From Bacillota bacterium (GTDB taxonomy: Bacteria; Bacillota; Clostridia; DSM-8532): a stretch of DNA of 59,414 nt. Under the pieces are notes generated by a model. It was not told the origin of the DNA, did no database searches, and saw only the letters and a program-made list of their open reading frames with translations. Numbering within the stretch: the stretch's first letter is position 1; each line of letters opens with the position of its first letter. A program made the position numbers and the translations under genes. The stretch spans positions 1 to 59,414 of the forward strand of contig JAEZTB010000043.1 in the NCBI GenBank assembly GCA_023443745.1, read 5' to 3'. This document shows positions 34,575 through 44,490 of this stretch, in pieces.

Positions 34575-34895
34575 CTAAGAAAAGAGGGTAATCAGGCTCC
34601 TGATTACAGCAAGATAGGCATTTTCGCCCACTGCGACATATCCGGTAACCCACTCAAAAGGCTTTCTAAGGCTACCTCTCGGCAGAATGGGAATGAACTT
34701 GTCATTCGCAATGAGCAGATGATCTCCATTGTTCGGAGGTCGTGCAAAGCCACCGATTTCCCCAATGATGGCGAACTTCCTATCCGGATAAAGCTGCCTC
34801 ATTTCTTTTACGGTCTGGTATGGAAGCTTGCTCCCGCTGTGCGGCTCCCGATATAATTTTAGAGCGTCGGTCTGTGGGTCGATCCGGTAAAGCAT
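34575..34895 (-). CDS. Small hypothetical protein
   Basis: A 106-residue protein that I do not recognise: MLYRIDPQTDALKLYREPHS at the start, then QTVKEMRQLYPDRKFAIIGE and NGDHLLIANDKFIPILPRGS. No signal peptide; one weakly hydrophobic C-terminal stretch (about 85-103). The GTG at 34904 belongs to the GGAGGTGA ribosome binding site, so I use the ATG at 34895. It is 73 nt upstream of the SLH protein gene on the same strand and may share its transcript. The regular alternation of charged and hydrophobic residues suggests a folded alpha/beta domain. Confidence 0.6.
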   Translation of the reverse strand: MLYRIDPQTDALKLYREPHSGSKLPYQTVKEMRQLYPDRKFAIIGEIGGFARPPNNGDHLLIANDKFIPILPRGSLRKPFEWVTGYVAVGENAYLAVIRSLITLFS

Positions 34896-34985
34896 CGCAG
34901 TCACCTCCGATTAAAAATTATAAAGAAAAATCTTTTTCAAAACGCCCGTTGGCGAAATTGACGCCTCTAATGCCGTAATTGACAT

Positions 34986-35015
34986 AAAAAAAACCCTGCC
35001 TAAAGCTTGGCAGGG
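34986..35015 (-). terminator. Rho-independent terminator of the LytTR two-component unit
   Basis: CCCTGCC (34994-35000) pairs with GGCAGGG (35009-35015), loop TAAAGCTT; on the minus strand it is followed by eight T residues (34986-34993). It lies 30 nt past the kinase stop. Confidence 0.92.
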
Positions 35016-35044
35016 CTCAGATAGGATAATGATACACTATGTCA

Positions 35045-37012
35045 CTATGGCTTGTAAGCGGAAAGGGGGCCATCTGCTTTTGCGTCAGAAGAACACGGGA
35101 GGGCAACCATCAGGGTAAAGGTCTCAGCACTATGCTCGGTTTTGACAATTCCTCCGCTGGCATTTACAACCTTTTTGATATTTTGCAATCCCAACCCATG
35201 GGAAGCACCGCCTTTTATAGAGAGAAGGCTGTCGTCCCGCTGATTTACAATACCGTCATAGGTGTTTGTAATCTTAATCAAAAACTGGTCGGTTATACTC
35301 CTTGCTTCGGCCGCCACATACCGGGTCTGATGAACTTCCAGCTTCTCGCAGGCTTCCATGGCGTTTTCCAACGCATTGCCCAACACGATGCAAAGATCGC
35401 TGTCACTGATGGAAAGATGGGCAGGAATCTGACAAGTACAGCGGAATGGAATATCCCGCTTCTTTAAGCACAGGGAATAGTAACCGAGGATAGAGTTTGC
35501 CACGATATTTTCACAAAACACAGGCAACGGAGTAGGATCGGCCTTTTCCACATAGTCATTCAAAAATCCGGTTAGCTCCTCATAACGCCTTGCCTCTGTA
35601 AGCTGCCGGATCACACCGACAAAGTGACGGACATCGTGACGGATGGCACGGACTTCACCCATCTGATCACGAAGCGCATCATAATACTCTGTCTGCATGG
35701 AAATCTGCGCTCTGGCCTGGGAAAGCCCGGCAGAGGCCACGGCAAAATCACGGTATACATCAGCCGCTTGCATGGCCGAAACCGCGCTGAGGATCATCAA
35801 ATATGCTGAGAGCAGCAGCAGCAACGCTAACGATAGATTGAGGTAAATATTGCCGTTTATGTAATAACAGTCCATAATTAGCCCGGTGATTGCCAGTATC
35901 GCTCCCCAGTAAATCAGCAGCCCATACTTTTTCAGCCGACTCCGATTATGGTAAACCTTGAAGAACAGATAAATCTCTATTGCAAAGGCGCACACCGGAA
36001 GCAGAATGGTCAGATGTCTGTTATAGAACCCGAGAGGGATGAAAAGGTAAAGGAGATACAGCACGATATAATAGATCAAAAAGCCAAGCTTTTCCCTGCG
36101 GGAAAACGCAATTCCCAAAAGCTCCTCTACCAAAAAAATCAGCAGATATTTAAACAAAAAGGAAACCAAAAACATCAGCGGATTCGAATCTTCATAAGAA
36201 AGATGGAAGAACAACGTATTCTGCCAGAAATGATAGAATTCCGTCGTCATCATAATGCGCACAAGGACAAGAAATCCAATCAGCGGCAGCCAGATCGAGC
36301 GACTGTTTTTTCTGGAAGTAAGGATATACAGCATAACCAGAACAAAGAAGGAAAACAGCACCGTTCCAAACAAAATCATCCGTAGATTGTTCCGATTACT
36401 GTCCTGCAAGATAGCATCGTTATAGCTTTGCAGGACTGGAACCATGTAGAGTCCGGCAAACCGTGTCGTTGCTATTTCAATTACGATTTCATGCTCTTTT
36501 GCGTCAGAGAATGTTACGGGATAGAGTTTTGCATCTGTAGTCGTAAAGACATCCGATTGATTTCTAGACACAGTCCCGCTTTCCGATGTCAGGACTCCGT
36601 CAATATAGGCACGGTAAGCGCTCCCAAAATCGGGCAGATAGACAGTAACCGGACTCGCACTGGAATAACCGTCCAATGTGAGTCGATAGCTTGCATAGCC
36701 ATTTGCCGGCAGATAGTCCCCATTCAATTGATAGCGTGACCAATAATCAGGCACAGGAAGAAGCAGATCAGGGGAAACATTGTGCTGATTTTCGGTGACA
36801 AGCAGACGCTTCCAATAAAACTCCCATTCACCGTCAAGAATGATGCGTCCGCTGCTATCAGTATCTGAAAGGTGAATCTTGCCGATTTCAGACTTAGGCA
36901 TGCCGGTCAGCTCGTGGTAAAAAGAGGTGTACAGTACCGGCAAATGAGAAACAATAATTGCAAAGAGCATGCCGGCGACCAGCAATGTTTCGGTTTTATG
37001 CAATCTTTTCAT
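35045..37012 (-). CDS. GHKL-type sensor histidine kinase with jelly-roll and 7TM sensor (7TMR-DISM-like)
   Basis: A 655-residue kinase. After one N-terminal helix (about 10-28) comes an extracellular jelly-roll region (about 45-195) with LDGEWEFYWKRLL, PDYWSRYQL and YASYRLTLDG, the pattern of the DISM extracellular domains that resemble glycosidase sugar-binding domains. Then about seven membrane helices (210-420), and a cytoplasmic GHKL kinase: AIRHDVRHFVGVIRQL with the likely phospho-His near 459, and an HATPase with LGNALENAMEACE (N box) and KGGASHGLGLQNIKKVV (G box). The start ATG overlaps the stop of the LytTR regulator (ATGA). Likely ligand: a carbohydrate or lipid outside the cell (inference). 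Confidence 0.85.
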   Translation of the reverse strand: MKRLHKTETLLVAGMLFAIIVSHLPVLYTSFYHELTGMPKSEIGKIHLSDTDSSGRIILDGEWEFYWKRLLVTENQHNVSPDLLLPVPDYWSRYQLNGDYLPANGYASYRLTLDGYSSASPVTVYLPDFGSAYRAYIDGVLTSESGTVSRNQSDVFTTTDAKLYPVTFSDAKEHEIVIEIATTRFAGLYMVPVLQSYNDAILQDSNRNNLRMILFGTVLFSFFVLVMLYILTSRKNSRSIWLPLIGFLVLVRIMMTTEFYHFWQNTLFFHLSYEDSNPLMFLVSFLFKYLLIFLVEELLGIAFSRREKLGFLIYYIVLYLLYLFIPLGFYNRHLTILLPVCAFAIEIYLFFKVYHNRSRLKKYGLLIYWGAILAITGLIMDCYYINGNIYLNLSLALLLLLSAYLMILSAVSAMQAADVYRDFAVASAGLSQARAQISMQTEYYDALRDQMGEVRAIRHDVRHFVGVIRQLTEARRYEELTGFLNDYVEKADPTPLPVFCENIVANSILGYYSLCLKKRDIPFRCTCQIPAHLSISDSDLCIVLGNALENAMEACEKLEVHQTRYVAAEARSITDQFLIKITNTYDGIVNQRDDSLLSIKGGASHGLGLQNIKKVVNASGGIVKTEHSAETFTLMVALPCSSDAKADGPLSAYKP

Positions 37013-37734
37013 AGCTTTTCCCTGCCCATATGGGAAAACAGATACGCATAATACTGCTCTTTTACGTTTTTCCCATATTTTCGTGAAATGCTAATCATAA
37101 CTTGTCCCACACGGATGTAATTCTCCTTCATTTCCGTCACATGAGACAGATTGATGAGAAAGCTCTGATGGCAGCGAATAAAGAATTGTCCCGGCAGCTC
37201 ATTCAAAATTTCTTCCAGCTTACCATAGCATTGCAAAGTGTTTCCATCAGCGAAATGGAATAGAAGAAGCTTATTCTGGCTTTCTATATAAAGAATATCC
37301 CGGCAATCAATGTTATGTACAGCACCCTTATACTGAATACTGATTTTGTATCCGCTTTCTTTCCGGATTTCTCCAAGCGCGCGGTCCATTACAGCATACA
37401 AACGCTCCCTGTTAAAGGGCTTTTCAAGATAATTATAGGCGAATACTTCATATGCCTGCGGGTAGTGCTCCCTGCTGGAGGAAAGAAATATGATTTTGAG
37501 CTCTTTCCTTTTGCTGCGTATTTTCTGTGCCGTCCTAATACCGTCCATTTCCGGCATGTAAATATCCAGAAACAAAATGTCAGCAGAGAAACTATCTTCC
37601 ATCAGCTCATCCACCAACGTTTTTCCGCTGGTAAAAGAGGTAATTTCAAATGAAGGGTCATAGGCGGAAAGTGCGCTGGATAAAAGGGCAATATCCTCTG
37701 CAGTATCATCGCATATTGTTATTTTTACCGGCAT
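37009..37734 (-). CDS. LytTR-family response regulator
   Basis: A 241-residue regulator: receiver domain (about 1-120; acidic ICDD at 7-10, phospho-acceptor Asp57 in FLDIYMP, Lys in LEKPF) and LytTR DNA-binding domain (about 135-235; IQYKGAVHNIDCRDILYIES, FFIRCHQSFLINLSHV). It sits upstream of its kinase with a 4-nt overlap, the AgrA/AgrC and VirR/VirS order. ATG behind GAGGTGG. LytTR regulators usually control surface, toxin or peptide genes through paired 9-bp sites; the immediately downstream targets are not evident here, but the SLH surface protein is close by. Confidence 0.9.
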   Translation of the reverse strand: MPVKITICDDTAEDIALLSSALSAYDPSFEITSFTSGKTLVDELMEDSFSADILFLDIYMPEMDGIRTAQKIRSKRKELKIIFLSSSREHYPQAYEVFAYNYLEKPFNRERLYAVMDRALGEIRKESGYKISIQYKGAVHNIDCRDILYIESQNKLLLFHFADGNTLQCYGKLEEILNELPGQFFIRCHQSFLINLSHVTEMKENYIRVGQVMISISRKYGKNVKEQYYAYLFSHMGREKL

Positions 37735-37922
37735 ATTTCCACCTCATGTCCTAATCAATTATTTAATTTATGTATTATCATCTATATTTTAGCCTATTTT
37801 TAAGGGACAAAAAAGAACATTTTTTCGTCGTGGCCATTGAATCCTTTGACTGGCTTGAAGGAAAAAGGTATGGTATAATTACAATATATAGTAAAAAATG
37901 TAATACTATAAAGGAGCATACC

Positions 37923-39116
37923 GTGGAATTAAAAAGAAGGATTTTACTTGTTTTAGTTACTGCCGTTTCTACGTTTTTTCCCTCATGTGCCCAGAGGACT
38001 GATGACGAAACAGCCCTCGCAAGCAGCCAAAATGATATTATCGTTTTGAAAAACTGTGTCCTTATTGATGGAACAGGTGCTTCGCCGAGACCTTCTTCCG
38101 AAATAATGATAAAGGGGGATAAGCTTGCGAAAATCGCCGATAGCGGTAAAATCAAAATTCCCGGTGACGCAAAGGTGCTCGACTTAAAAGGAGCTGTGGT
38201 TCTGCCGGGTTTTATAAACGCCCATGTGCATGGAGCATATAATTCTTCCAACCTGCAAAATTGGTTGAATGGTGGAGTAACAACAGTAAGAGATTTAGGA
38301 CCTATAGGAACTGATGATTTTATTAAGACCAGGGATGAACTTAATAAAAATAATAAAAACGCCCGCATAGTATCCGCGACACCCATTATGAGCCCTCCGG
38401 GAGGTTATGGCGGCAGCGATTATTATGACTCTCCCGAGGATGCAAGAAACAAGGTGCTTGAATATATAGATATGGGTGTGGACATAATTAAGTTTTCAAT
38501 AGAGGATGATCTTCAGGGGCGGCAGTGGACTCTACCTGCATATGAGGAAGTTAAAAGTATAATTGATACGGCGCACTCCGAAAATAAAAAAACATCAGTC
38601 CACATCATGCATGCAAGAAACTTGAGGTGGGCTATCGATGCCGGAGTGGACGATGTCGCACACATGGTGGCGGAGCCGGTTGAGCCCGGAATTATCAGTG
38701 ATATGGTGAAAAAGAATATATACTGGGTGCCGACGCTGGAGCTGATAAAAGGCGTTAGTGAGATGCATTCACTTGATTGGGACGTTGTTGCCATTGAGAA
38801 TCTTTCCAAGTTCTATAAGGCAGGAGGGAAAATAGCTCTTGGAACAGATTTTGGGGGCTATATGTGTGATTTTGACAAAGGGTTTCCGGAAACTGAGGTT
38901 TTACTCATGCAAAAAGCAGGGATGAAGAATATGGATATCATTGTCGCAGGTACAAAGAATGCTGCTTTCGTATGCGGCTTAGGTGACGAAATAGGAACCA
39001 TCGAAGAAGGAAAAAAAGCAGATATGCTTGTGGTAGACGGCGATCCACTGTCGGATATAAAAGTACTTTTTAATGCGAATATGGTTATTCATAATGGGAC
39101 AATAATTGAAAGGTGA
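37923..39116 (+). CDS. Secreted amidohydrolase-family lipoprotein
   Basis: A 397-residue lipoprotein of the amidohydrolase superfamily (imidazolonepropionase/prolidase-like, TIGR-type amidohydrolase with DLKGAVVLPGFINAHVH). The signal peptide (basic ELKRR then hydrophobic) ends in a lipobox FFPSC. Metal ligands: HVH (in NAHVHGA), Lys in IIKFSIE, His in VHIMHARN, His in DDVAHM and Asp in ALGTDFGG; all present. The C-terminal strand IGTIEEGKKADMLVVDGDPL closes the sandwich. I choose the GTG at 37923, 8 nt after AAAGGAG, because the upstream frame lacks signal-peptide features. A promoter TTGACT, 17, TATGGT with TATAAT just after is near 37850. Substrate unknown; such exported enzymes often cleave dipeptides or N-acyl amides. 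Confidence 0.82.
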   Translation: MELKRRILLVLVTAVSTFFPSCAQRTDDETALASSQNDIIVLKNCVLIDGTGASPRPSSEIMIKGDKLAKIADSGKIKIPGDAKVLDLKGAVVLPGFINAHVHGAYNSSNLQNWLNGGVTTVRDLGPIGTDDFIKTRDELNKNNKNARIVSATPIMSPPGGYGGSDYYDSPEDARNKVLEYIDMGVDIIKFSIEDDLQGRQWTLPAYEEVKSIIDTAHSENKKTSVHIMHARNLRWAIDAGVDDVAHMVAEPVEPGIISDMVKKNIYWVPTLELIKGVSEMHSLDWDVVAIENLSKFYKAGGKIALGTDFGGYMCDFDKGFPETEVLLMQKAGMKNMDIIVAGTKNAAFVCGLGDEIGTIEEGKKADMLVVDGDPLSDIKVLFNANMVIHNGTIIER

Positions 39117-39128
39117 AACTCTTGAGAT

Positions 39129-41741
39129 TTACAGGAGTTTTACATATCCGTCCGTTCCATGCACACGAATTCGTTGCCCATCTTTTATCACTCTGGTGGC
39201 ATTTTCTACCCCGACAACTGCTGGTAAGCCATATTCACGAGCGATAACTGCTCCATGGGTCATCAGTCCGCCAACTTCGGTGACAAGGCCTTTTATGGAT
39301 ACAAACAATGGTGTCCAGCTAGGGTCAGTGAAGGAGGTTACTAATATATCTCCATCCGTAAGAATAGCATCTTCCATATTTAAGATGACACGTGCTCTTC
39401 CCTCTACAACTCCGGAAGAAACAGGTAGACCTACAATAGCTTCGACCGGGAGATTTTCCCGTTTGTACTCACCTGCGATAATTTCACCGTCAGACGTGAT
39501 AACACGTGGAGGAGTTAGTTTTTCATATAATTTGTAATCGTCTTTTCTTTTGCTGATGATATCAAAATCCAGTTTATTTGTGCGTACGACTTCGTGAAGT
39601 TCATCAAAAGTGAGGTAGTATATATCTTCTATTTCATGAATAACGTTAGCTTGCACGAGTCGTTCGGCTTCTTTCAGTAAGGCTTGCTTATAAACGAAGT
39701 AGCGACTAACCATGCCGTATTTTGGATATTCACGATAACCGATGAAATTCCTGATAAGACTGATCATTCGTTTTGTGTCTGTAGCTTTTTCCTCACCATC
39801 CGGTAATTGCTTCAATCGCTCTAATAACTCTTGTTCTTTTTTCAAAGCTTCCTGTCGCCCTTGCTCAAATTTCCGAATACTGGCACCAAGCTCAAAGTTT
39901 TTGATGTTACTGAGAATCATGGGGACAAGCGTAGTTGGTTTTTCGCTCCAACGAGTTCTCGTAATATCGATTTCTCCGACACATCGCATTCCGTATTTGT
40001 TGAGATAAGCATAGATAGCATCTTGGGCTTCCTGTCCGCCATTATACTTAACCATTTCATCCAAAAAGTCATCATCTTTTACATGCTGTAAATAATCAAT
40101 TACTTCCGGATAAGGACGAATCACATCTGCGACATCCAATAGATCAAGACCCATTTCCGAAGTAATATTGTTTGGTACAGATTGAGAAAGCGTGTCTGCT
40201 ACGTTTTTTTCACCTAACCACTTGTTCATTTTTTCATTGATCCATGACGAAGCATCCATAGCAGCCATAAACACAGCTGAACTTTGTGGGTCAAATAAAA
40301 TCTTCCTTAATATCTGAATATCTTCCAGAATAAAATCAAATAAGTCTGATCCTGATGACCTTTGGATATTTTGTCTTAGCTCTTCTATCGATGCTTGGTT
40401 CTTCTGAATCAAACCAGGAACGATTGTCGGGTCGTTTTCGATTTGTGTTTGAGAACCTAAGGGTGGCATACCTTTATTGCTTTTAATAGGACTCGGTTCT
40501 TTTTTATCATTTGGTAACAATTTTATATAATCTCGCTCTATTAGGGTCATAAGTGCGTCTTTTATGAGAGGATCGGATTGTCCAAAGGTACCTAATAACA
40601 TTTCTCTGCTATCAGGTGAAGCCAGCATATGTGCAACATCAACAAACAACCTTCCACCCGCTTTACGCATGGGTGCAGGAGTCGTTAACAGGAAAAAAGA
40701 CAATCCCAACGGTTTCATGGGGTCTGTCATCATTTGTTGGTGACCGACAGATACATAGACATGATTTTCTTCATCATTCGCTTCAGGGATCGGGTATAAA
40801 GTAGTGATTGGCCGACTCTGGACAATATAAAACATACCATCAACCAAACACCATTCGATGTCCTGGGGGTGGCCAAAATGTTCTTCGATCTTTCTGCCCA
40901 GGCCCTCAAGCTGTAAAATCTGCTCATCCGTCAACGCTTGTCTATTCTGCCGTTCAAGCGGGATCTCCTGTTCGTTCGTACCGCCATCTTTTAATGCATA
41001 AATAGCCAGCTTCTTGGTAGATATCTTCTTATCAATAATCTTGCCGTTACGCACTTTATAGATATCAGCACTCACCAAGCCGGAGACCAAGGCCTCACCA
41101 AGTCCGAAGCTGGCATCAATGGATAACACCTTCCTATTGGAAGTGACGGGATCGGCTGTAAACAAAATCCCCGCCGCCTGCGGGAAGACCATCTTCTGAA
41201 CAACTACCGACAGTTGGACTTTACGGTGGTCAAAGCCATTTTGAATACGGTAAGTTACTGCCCTCTCGGTAAACAGCGATGCCCAGCACTTGCTGATATG
41301 CTTTAGGATTGCCTCTTTTCCTATAATGTTCAAATACGTATCCTGTTGGCCAGCAAAGGAGGCCGTCGGTAAGTCCTCTGCTGTTGCGCTGGATCTTACT
41401 GCATAGGCGTTTTTTTCTCCAAGTCTGGAGAGAAGGCAAGTGATGTCATCAATAATATCTTCAGGGATGGCTATCTCCTCGATAACCCTACGAATCTCAC
41501 CGCTAAGTTCGCCGATTTTATCCCGGTCTTTCACCTTTAGAAGCGATAACTGATCAAGTAATTCGTTAATCGACGACGTTTCCCCAATGATTCTTTTATA
41601 GGCTTCAGTAGAAATACAAAAACCATCCGGTACGCGTATCCCTTCAATCCTGGAAAGCTCCCCCAGGTTCGCACCTTTACCCCCAACAGCCATGAGTTTT
41701 GTTTTGTCGATGTCCTGAAAGGTAAGCACATAGGAGTTCAT
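39129..41741 (-). CDS. rph: Rifampicin phosphotransferase
   Basis: An 870-residue dikinase that inactivates rifamycins by moving the beta-phosphate of ATP onto the C21 hydroxyl. Order of domains: ATP-grasp N-terminal part (GGKGANLGELSRIEG at about 20-34; YAVRSSATAEDLPTASFAGQ near 112-131), ATP-binding domain (VVVQKMVFPQAAGILFTADPV), rifampicin-binding domain (about 325-750), and the swivelling His domain at the C terminus (GGLMTHGAVIAREYG with catalytic His829, then LPAVVGVENAT). Length and His position agree with Listeria/Bacillus RPH (about 867, His825), and the N terminus matches the family closely. The start ATG follows AAAGGGGG. Convergent with the amidohydrolase gene 12 nt away, hence its own unit. 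PEP synthase is excluded by length and the THG rather than longer PEP-domain ending. Confidence 0.9.
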   Translation of the reverse strand: MNSYVLTFQDIDKTKLMAVGGKGANLGELSRIEGIRVPDGFCISTEAYKRIIGETSSINELLDQLSLLKVKDRDKIGELSGEIRRVIEEIAIPEDIIDDITCLLSRLGEKNAYAVRSSATAEDLPTASFAGQQDTYLNIIGKEAILKHISKCWASLFTERAVTYRIQNGFDHRKVQLSVVVQKMVFPQAAGILFTADPVTSNRKVLSIDASFGLGEALVSGLVSADIYKVRNGKIIDKKISTKKLAIYALKDGGTNEQEIPLERQNRQALTDEQILQLEGLGRKIEEHFGHPQDIEWCLVDGMFYIVQSRPITTLYPIPEANDEENHVYVSVGHQQMMTDPMKPLGLSFFLLTTPAPMRKAGGRLFVDVAHMLASPDSREMLLGTFGQSDPLIKDALMTLIERDYIKLLPNDKKEPSPIKSNKGMPPLGSQTQIENDPTIVPGLIQKNQASIEELRQNIQRSSGSDLFDFILEDIQILRKILFDPQSSAVFMAAMDASSWINEKMNKWLGEKNVADTLSQSVPNNITSEMGLDLLDVADVIRPYPEVIDYLQHVKDDDFLDEMVKYNGGQEAQDAIYAYLNKYGMRCVGEIDITRTRWSEKPTTLVPMILSNIKNFELGASIRKFEQGRQEALKKEQELLERLKQLPDGEEKATDTKRMISLIRNFIGYREYPKYGMVSRYFVYKQALLKEAERLVQANVIHEIEDIYYLTFDELHEVVRTNKLDFDIISKRKDDYKLYEKLTPPRVITSDGEIIAGEYKRENLPVEAIVGLPVSSGVVEGRARVILNMEDAILTDGDILVTSFTDPSWTPLFVSIKGLVTEVGGLMTHGAVIAREYGLPAVVGVENATRVIKDGQRIRVHGTDGYVKLL

Positions 41742-42048
41742 ATCATTACCCCCTTTGTCAATTCTCTATTTGATAATTTTGATGATATTCTTCCGACTCA
41801 TACGATTTACCAGAGTATTATCTATAATGTACCTTTTACAGCATTCTATATACCCCGGCAATTTTCTTTGCAGAGGTTGTTTATAAGTGAATTCATGATT
41901 TGAGTGCTATTGCATTATAGCACCGGCAAATGAGAACAAGTAGACTACATTTACAGTTTTTTATGTGCTATAATTAAGGTGGAAGAAGTTGTTATCCCAT
42001 GAAGTCATTCTCAAGAACAAAGGCATAAAAACACCCCAGAGATAAACA

Positions 42049-42183
42049 ATGATTTTACATTTTCATTGTCTCCTCTTGGGGTATCCTATGCTCGAGGATG
42101 TCAGAGAGGATAACAGACTTCCTGACGTGAAGCTTGGGAATGAAACTAACCCTTATGAAGTAAACGCTATAAGGCTTAACTAA
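42049..42183 (+). CDS. Possible 44-residue small protein or remnant of a larger gene
   Basis: ATG at 42049 opens a frame MILHFHCLLLGYPMLEDVRE that continues DNRLPDVKLGNETNPYEVNA and ends in TAA 42181-42183, 26 nt before the terminator. The second part reads like the C terminus of a glycosidase (NPYEVNAIRL resembles the final strand of several sugar-hydrolase domains), the first part like a hydrophobic leader. No good ribosome binding site precedes it, and a hairpin lies over the start. Either a small protein or, more likely, a 3' scrap of a lost gene with its original terminator. Confidence 0.3.
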   Translation: MILHFHCLLLGYPMLEDVREDNRLPDVKLGNETNPYEVNAIRLN

Positions 42184-42208
42184 AACGGTATTAACTGCAT
42201 CATGGCAT

Positions 42209-42245
42209 GGGGAGAGGAGCGGCACCCGCTCCTCTCCCCGTTTTT
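42209..42245 (+). terminator. Strong rho-independent terminator, plus strand
   Basis: A 13-bp perfect G/C-rich stem (42209-42221 with 42227-42239), 5-nt loop and G-TTTTT tail. The T run is only on the plus-strand side, so it terminates a rightward transcript although the nearest annotated genes on both sides run leftward. Confidence 0.88.
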
Positions 42246-42272
42246 ATAGCTTTATATTAATGCGCTTGGCTA

Positions 42273-44490
42273 TCAAATAGAGCTATCTGTGACTGTACTG
42301 TCTTGATCTTCCGCTGTGGGGACATTAAATTCGGCAGCAATTGATTTCCATATTTCGATCAGAGCATTTGCATCAAGGTTTAGTATTTCTTTTGCGTGAT
42401 CGGATATATGGTTTCCCATAGGCGGATTGTTAAGGTGTTTTAGGAAATCCTCCATGTGTTTTACTGCCTGGTCATATTTATTGTCATAATAAAATTTCCT
42501 TGCCTGTTCCAAGTTGTTGGTCAATTGAGAAGCCAACGGCCCGAATAGATTGCCGGACTCTATAAAACCATCGGTCAACCCTTTTATAGACGCCCAGCTT
42601 GTAGTGACTACAAATGAGATTTTATTGGACTCCACCCTGATTCCATCAATTGTCACTGCCGCATAAACTTCAGCAGTACCAACATTTTTAGCCGTTGCCA
42701 CACCATTCTCTACAAATATTGAATCAGGACTGGTACTGAAGTATTCAATTGTCATATCATCACTTGTTAAATCGACAGACTCGCCCTCTGAAAGCATAGC
42801 TTCCAGGGTAATGCCCGTACTCTGATTTCTCTCGAGAATGGTATTTGCTGCAGCCACATTAACCGAGAACGGCGCAGTATACAATTCAAGCTCGTAAATT
42901 CTGGTAGCCGGATCCGAGTTGTTTGTGGGCGTACTAACCAGAAGTCTTGCATGTCTTGCAGTAAACGGGGTATCCAGCAGCCTATAGGTTATATTCGCGG
43001 TATTGCCGGCGACTGAATCCACATCTGTCCATTCGATGCCATCAGAACTTATCTGCAACTTGAAGTCCCTGGTATTATAACCTTGGGATTCTCCACCAAA
43101 GCCGGCATGTTTCACTATCCAGCCATATATGGTGAATTCCTGGCCAAGGTCGACTGCCAACCATTTATTAGGGAAGTTAGCAGTATTGTGACACCACTTG
43201 GTATTTGCAAGACCATCAATCGCCTTTTCCGGTCCTTCGCGATCGTTGACATTACCGCTGGCCGTGACTGTTTTATTTAAGGCCACGTTTGCACCCATCT
43301 TAACCATTTCTGCCGTTAAAGTTATAGGCTCTGCACCCATTATAACCTTAGTATTGTATGAATACGGATCTAGTACCGGCCCTGACCATTGCTTAAAGAT
43401 GTATCCCTGAGGAATAGTTGCCGAAACAGCTACTACCGAACCTTCCGGATAAGTTCCGGCGCCGGTTCCGTTGTTTACGGTAAGCTGATTCAGGTGATCA
43501 AGGTCTGCATACAATTCAAATTCATATATTCTTGATGCAGTATCGGAGGTATTGGTCGGTTTTGTTATATAAAGCCTCACATATCTCGTGGTAAATGGAT
43601 TTGTCACACGGTTGGTGATGCTGTCAGTATTGTTGATAACTGTATCCACATCCTTCCAGTCACTCCCGTTGGTACTCATCTGCAACCTGAAATCACGTGT
43701 GTTCCAGCTAGGGCTTTCCCCGCCTTCTTCTGCATGCCTTACTACCCAGCGGTTAATTGTGTATTCTTCTCCCAAATCGACCTTGAGCCACTTATCACCA
43801 CTGCCGGTAGCGCACCATTTGCTGTTTCTGCCTCCTACATATGCTGATACTATGCCATCGACCGCCTTTTCCGGCCCTTCCCCGCTCACAAATCCACTGG
43901 CTGTTGCCGTTTTCCCAAATGCGAGGTTCGCCCCAAGATTGGTCAGCACAGCCGTAACTGTCACAGGCTCAGTACCAATAGTTACAGTAGTAGTTCTTGC
44001 TTTCGGATCTGCGACCGGTCCCTCCCATTCCTTGAATATGTAACCTACAGGAACTGTGGCCGTAATTGTTGCACTTACGCCCTCCGGATATGAACCGGTT
44101 CCGCTTCCGTTATTTACAGTCAGCGGATACATTACCGGTGGGGTTTTTTCATCATACAAGGCTCCTGCCGGCACTGTTTCATCGTTGCTGTTATTGGAGG
44201 CAGTCATTGCAAATACAAGAATAATGCTGTTATTGGGCAAGGTTAGTGTTTTTGCGCCTTCCGGCAAATCTATCCTGTATTTGAACATATAATCAAAATC
44301 GTAAGCACTGTTTCCGGGTACGGAAATCGGTGACGAAGGTGTTGTGACACTCGGATTGTGTGTATGTGTTGCTACCCATGCTACCGCATCACGTTTAATA
44401 TGGCCATAAACTCCGTTTGCATAGAGGTCCCATGTCCCTACATGCTGTTTATAGTCCTCAACCCTAAGGTTTACCGGCGTTCCGTTGCCA
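42273..44490 (-). CDS. C-terminal part of the GH38 protein: F5/8C, Ig-like and FIMAH modules (after a frameshift)
   Basis: The open frame 42273-44288 begins at an internal ATG with no ribosome binding site; the same frame continues upstream to about 44490 without a stop and reads IHGNGTPVNLRVEDYKQHVG then TWDLYANGVYGHIKRDA, the direct continuation of the GH38 protein. It encodes two F5/8-type-C domains (about residues 115-265 and 345-480 of the 671-codon frame), each preceded by an InlB-like module (VGYIFKEWEGPV, QGYIFKQWSGPV), then an Ig-like (Big) domain (about 485-570) and a FIMAH domain (about 575-655: GLTDGFIESGNLFGPLASQL, HMEDFLKHLNN). These modules bind carbohydrates or cell surfaces. 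Alone this piece is unlikely to be made or exported. Confidence 0.8.

Larger units (their letters stand above)
41966..42245 (+). ncRNA. Possible small transcript between an extended -10 promoter and a strong terminator
   Basis: The 531-bp gap between rph and the mannosidase locus contains, on the plus strand, an extended -10 (TGC TATAAT, 41966-41974), a hairpin at 42032-42083 (ACCCC...GGGGT outer stem with ACAATG/CATTGT inside) and a strong terminator at 42209-42245. The -35 region is weak. A transcript of about 265 nt would contain a 44-codon frame. I do not recognise an Rfam family. 41742-41965 holds nothing further that I can support. Confidence 0.35.

Noticed and set aside
37778..38386. 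202-codon minus-strand frame over the amidohydrolase lipoprotein
   Set aside because: Opposite strand of a gene with clear motifs and lipobox.
39129..41741. PEP synthase or pyruvate phosphate dikinase
   Set aside because: Length 870, the N-terminal pattern and the His829 context match rifampicin phosphotransferase; the PEP-binding barrel is replaced.
42032..42245. Group II intron or riboswitch
   Set aside because: No domain V-like hairpin, reverse transcriptase or recognised aptamer core; kept only as a possible small transcript.
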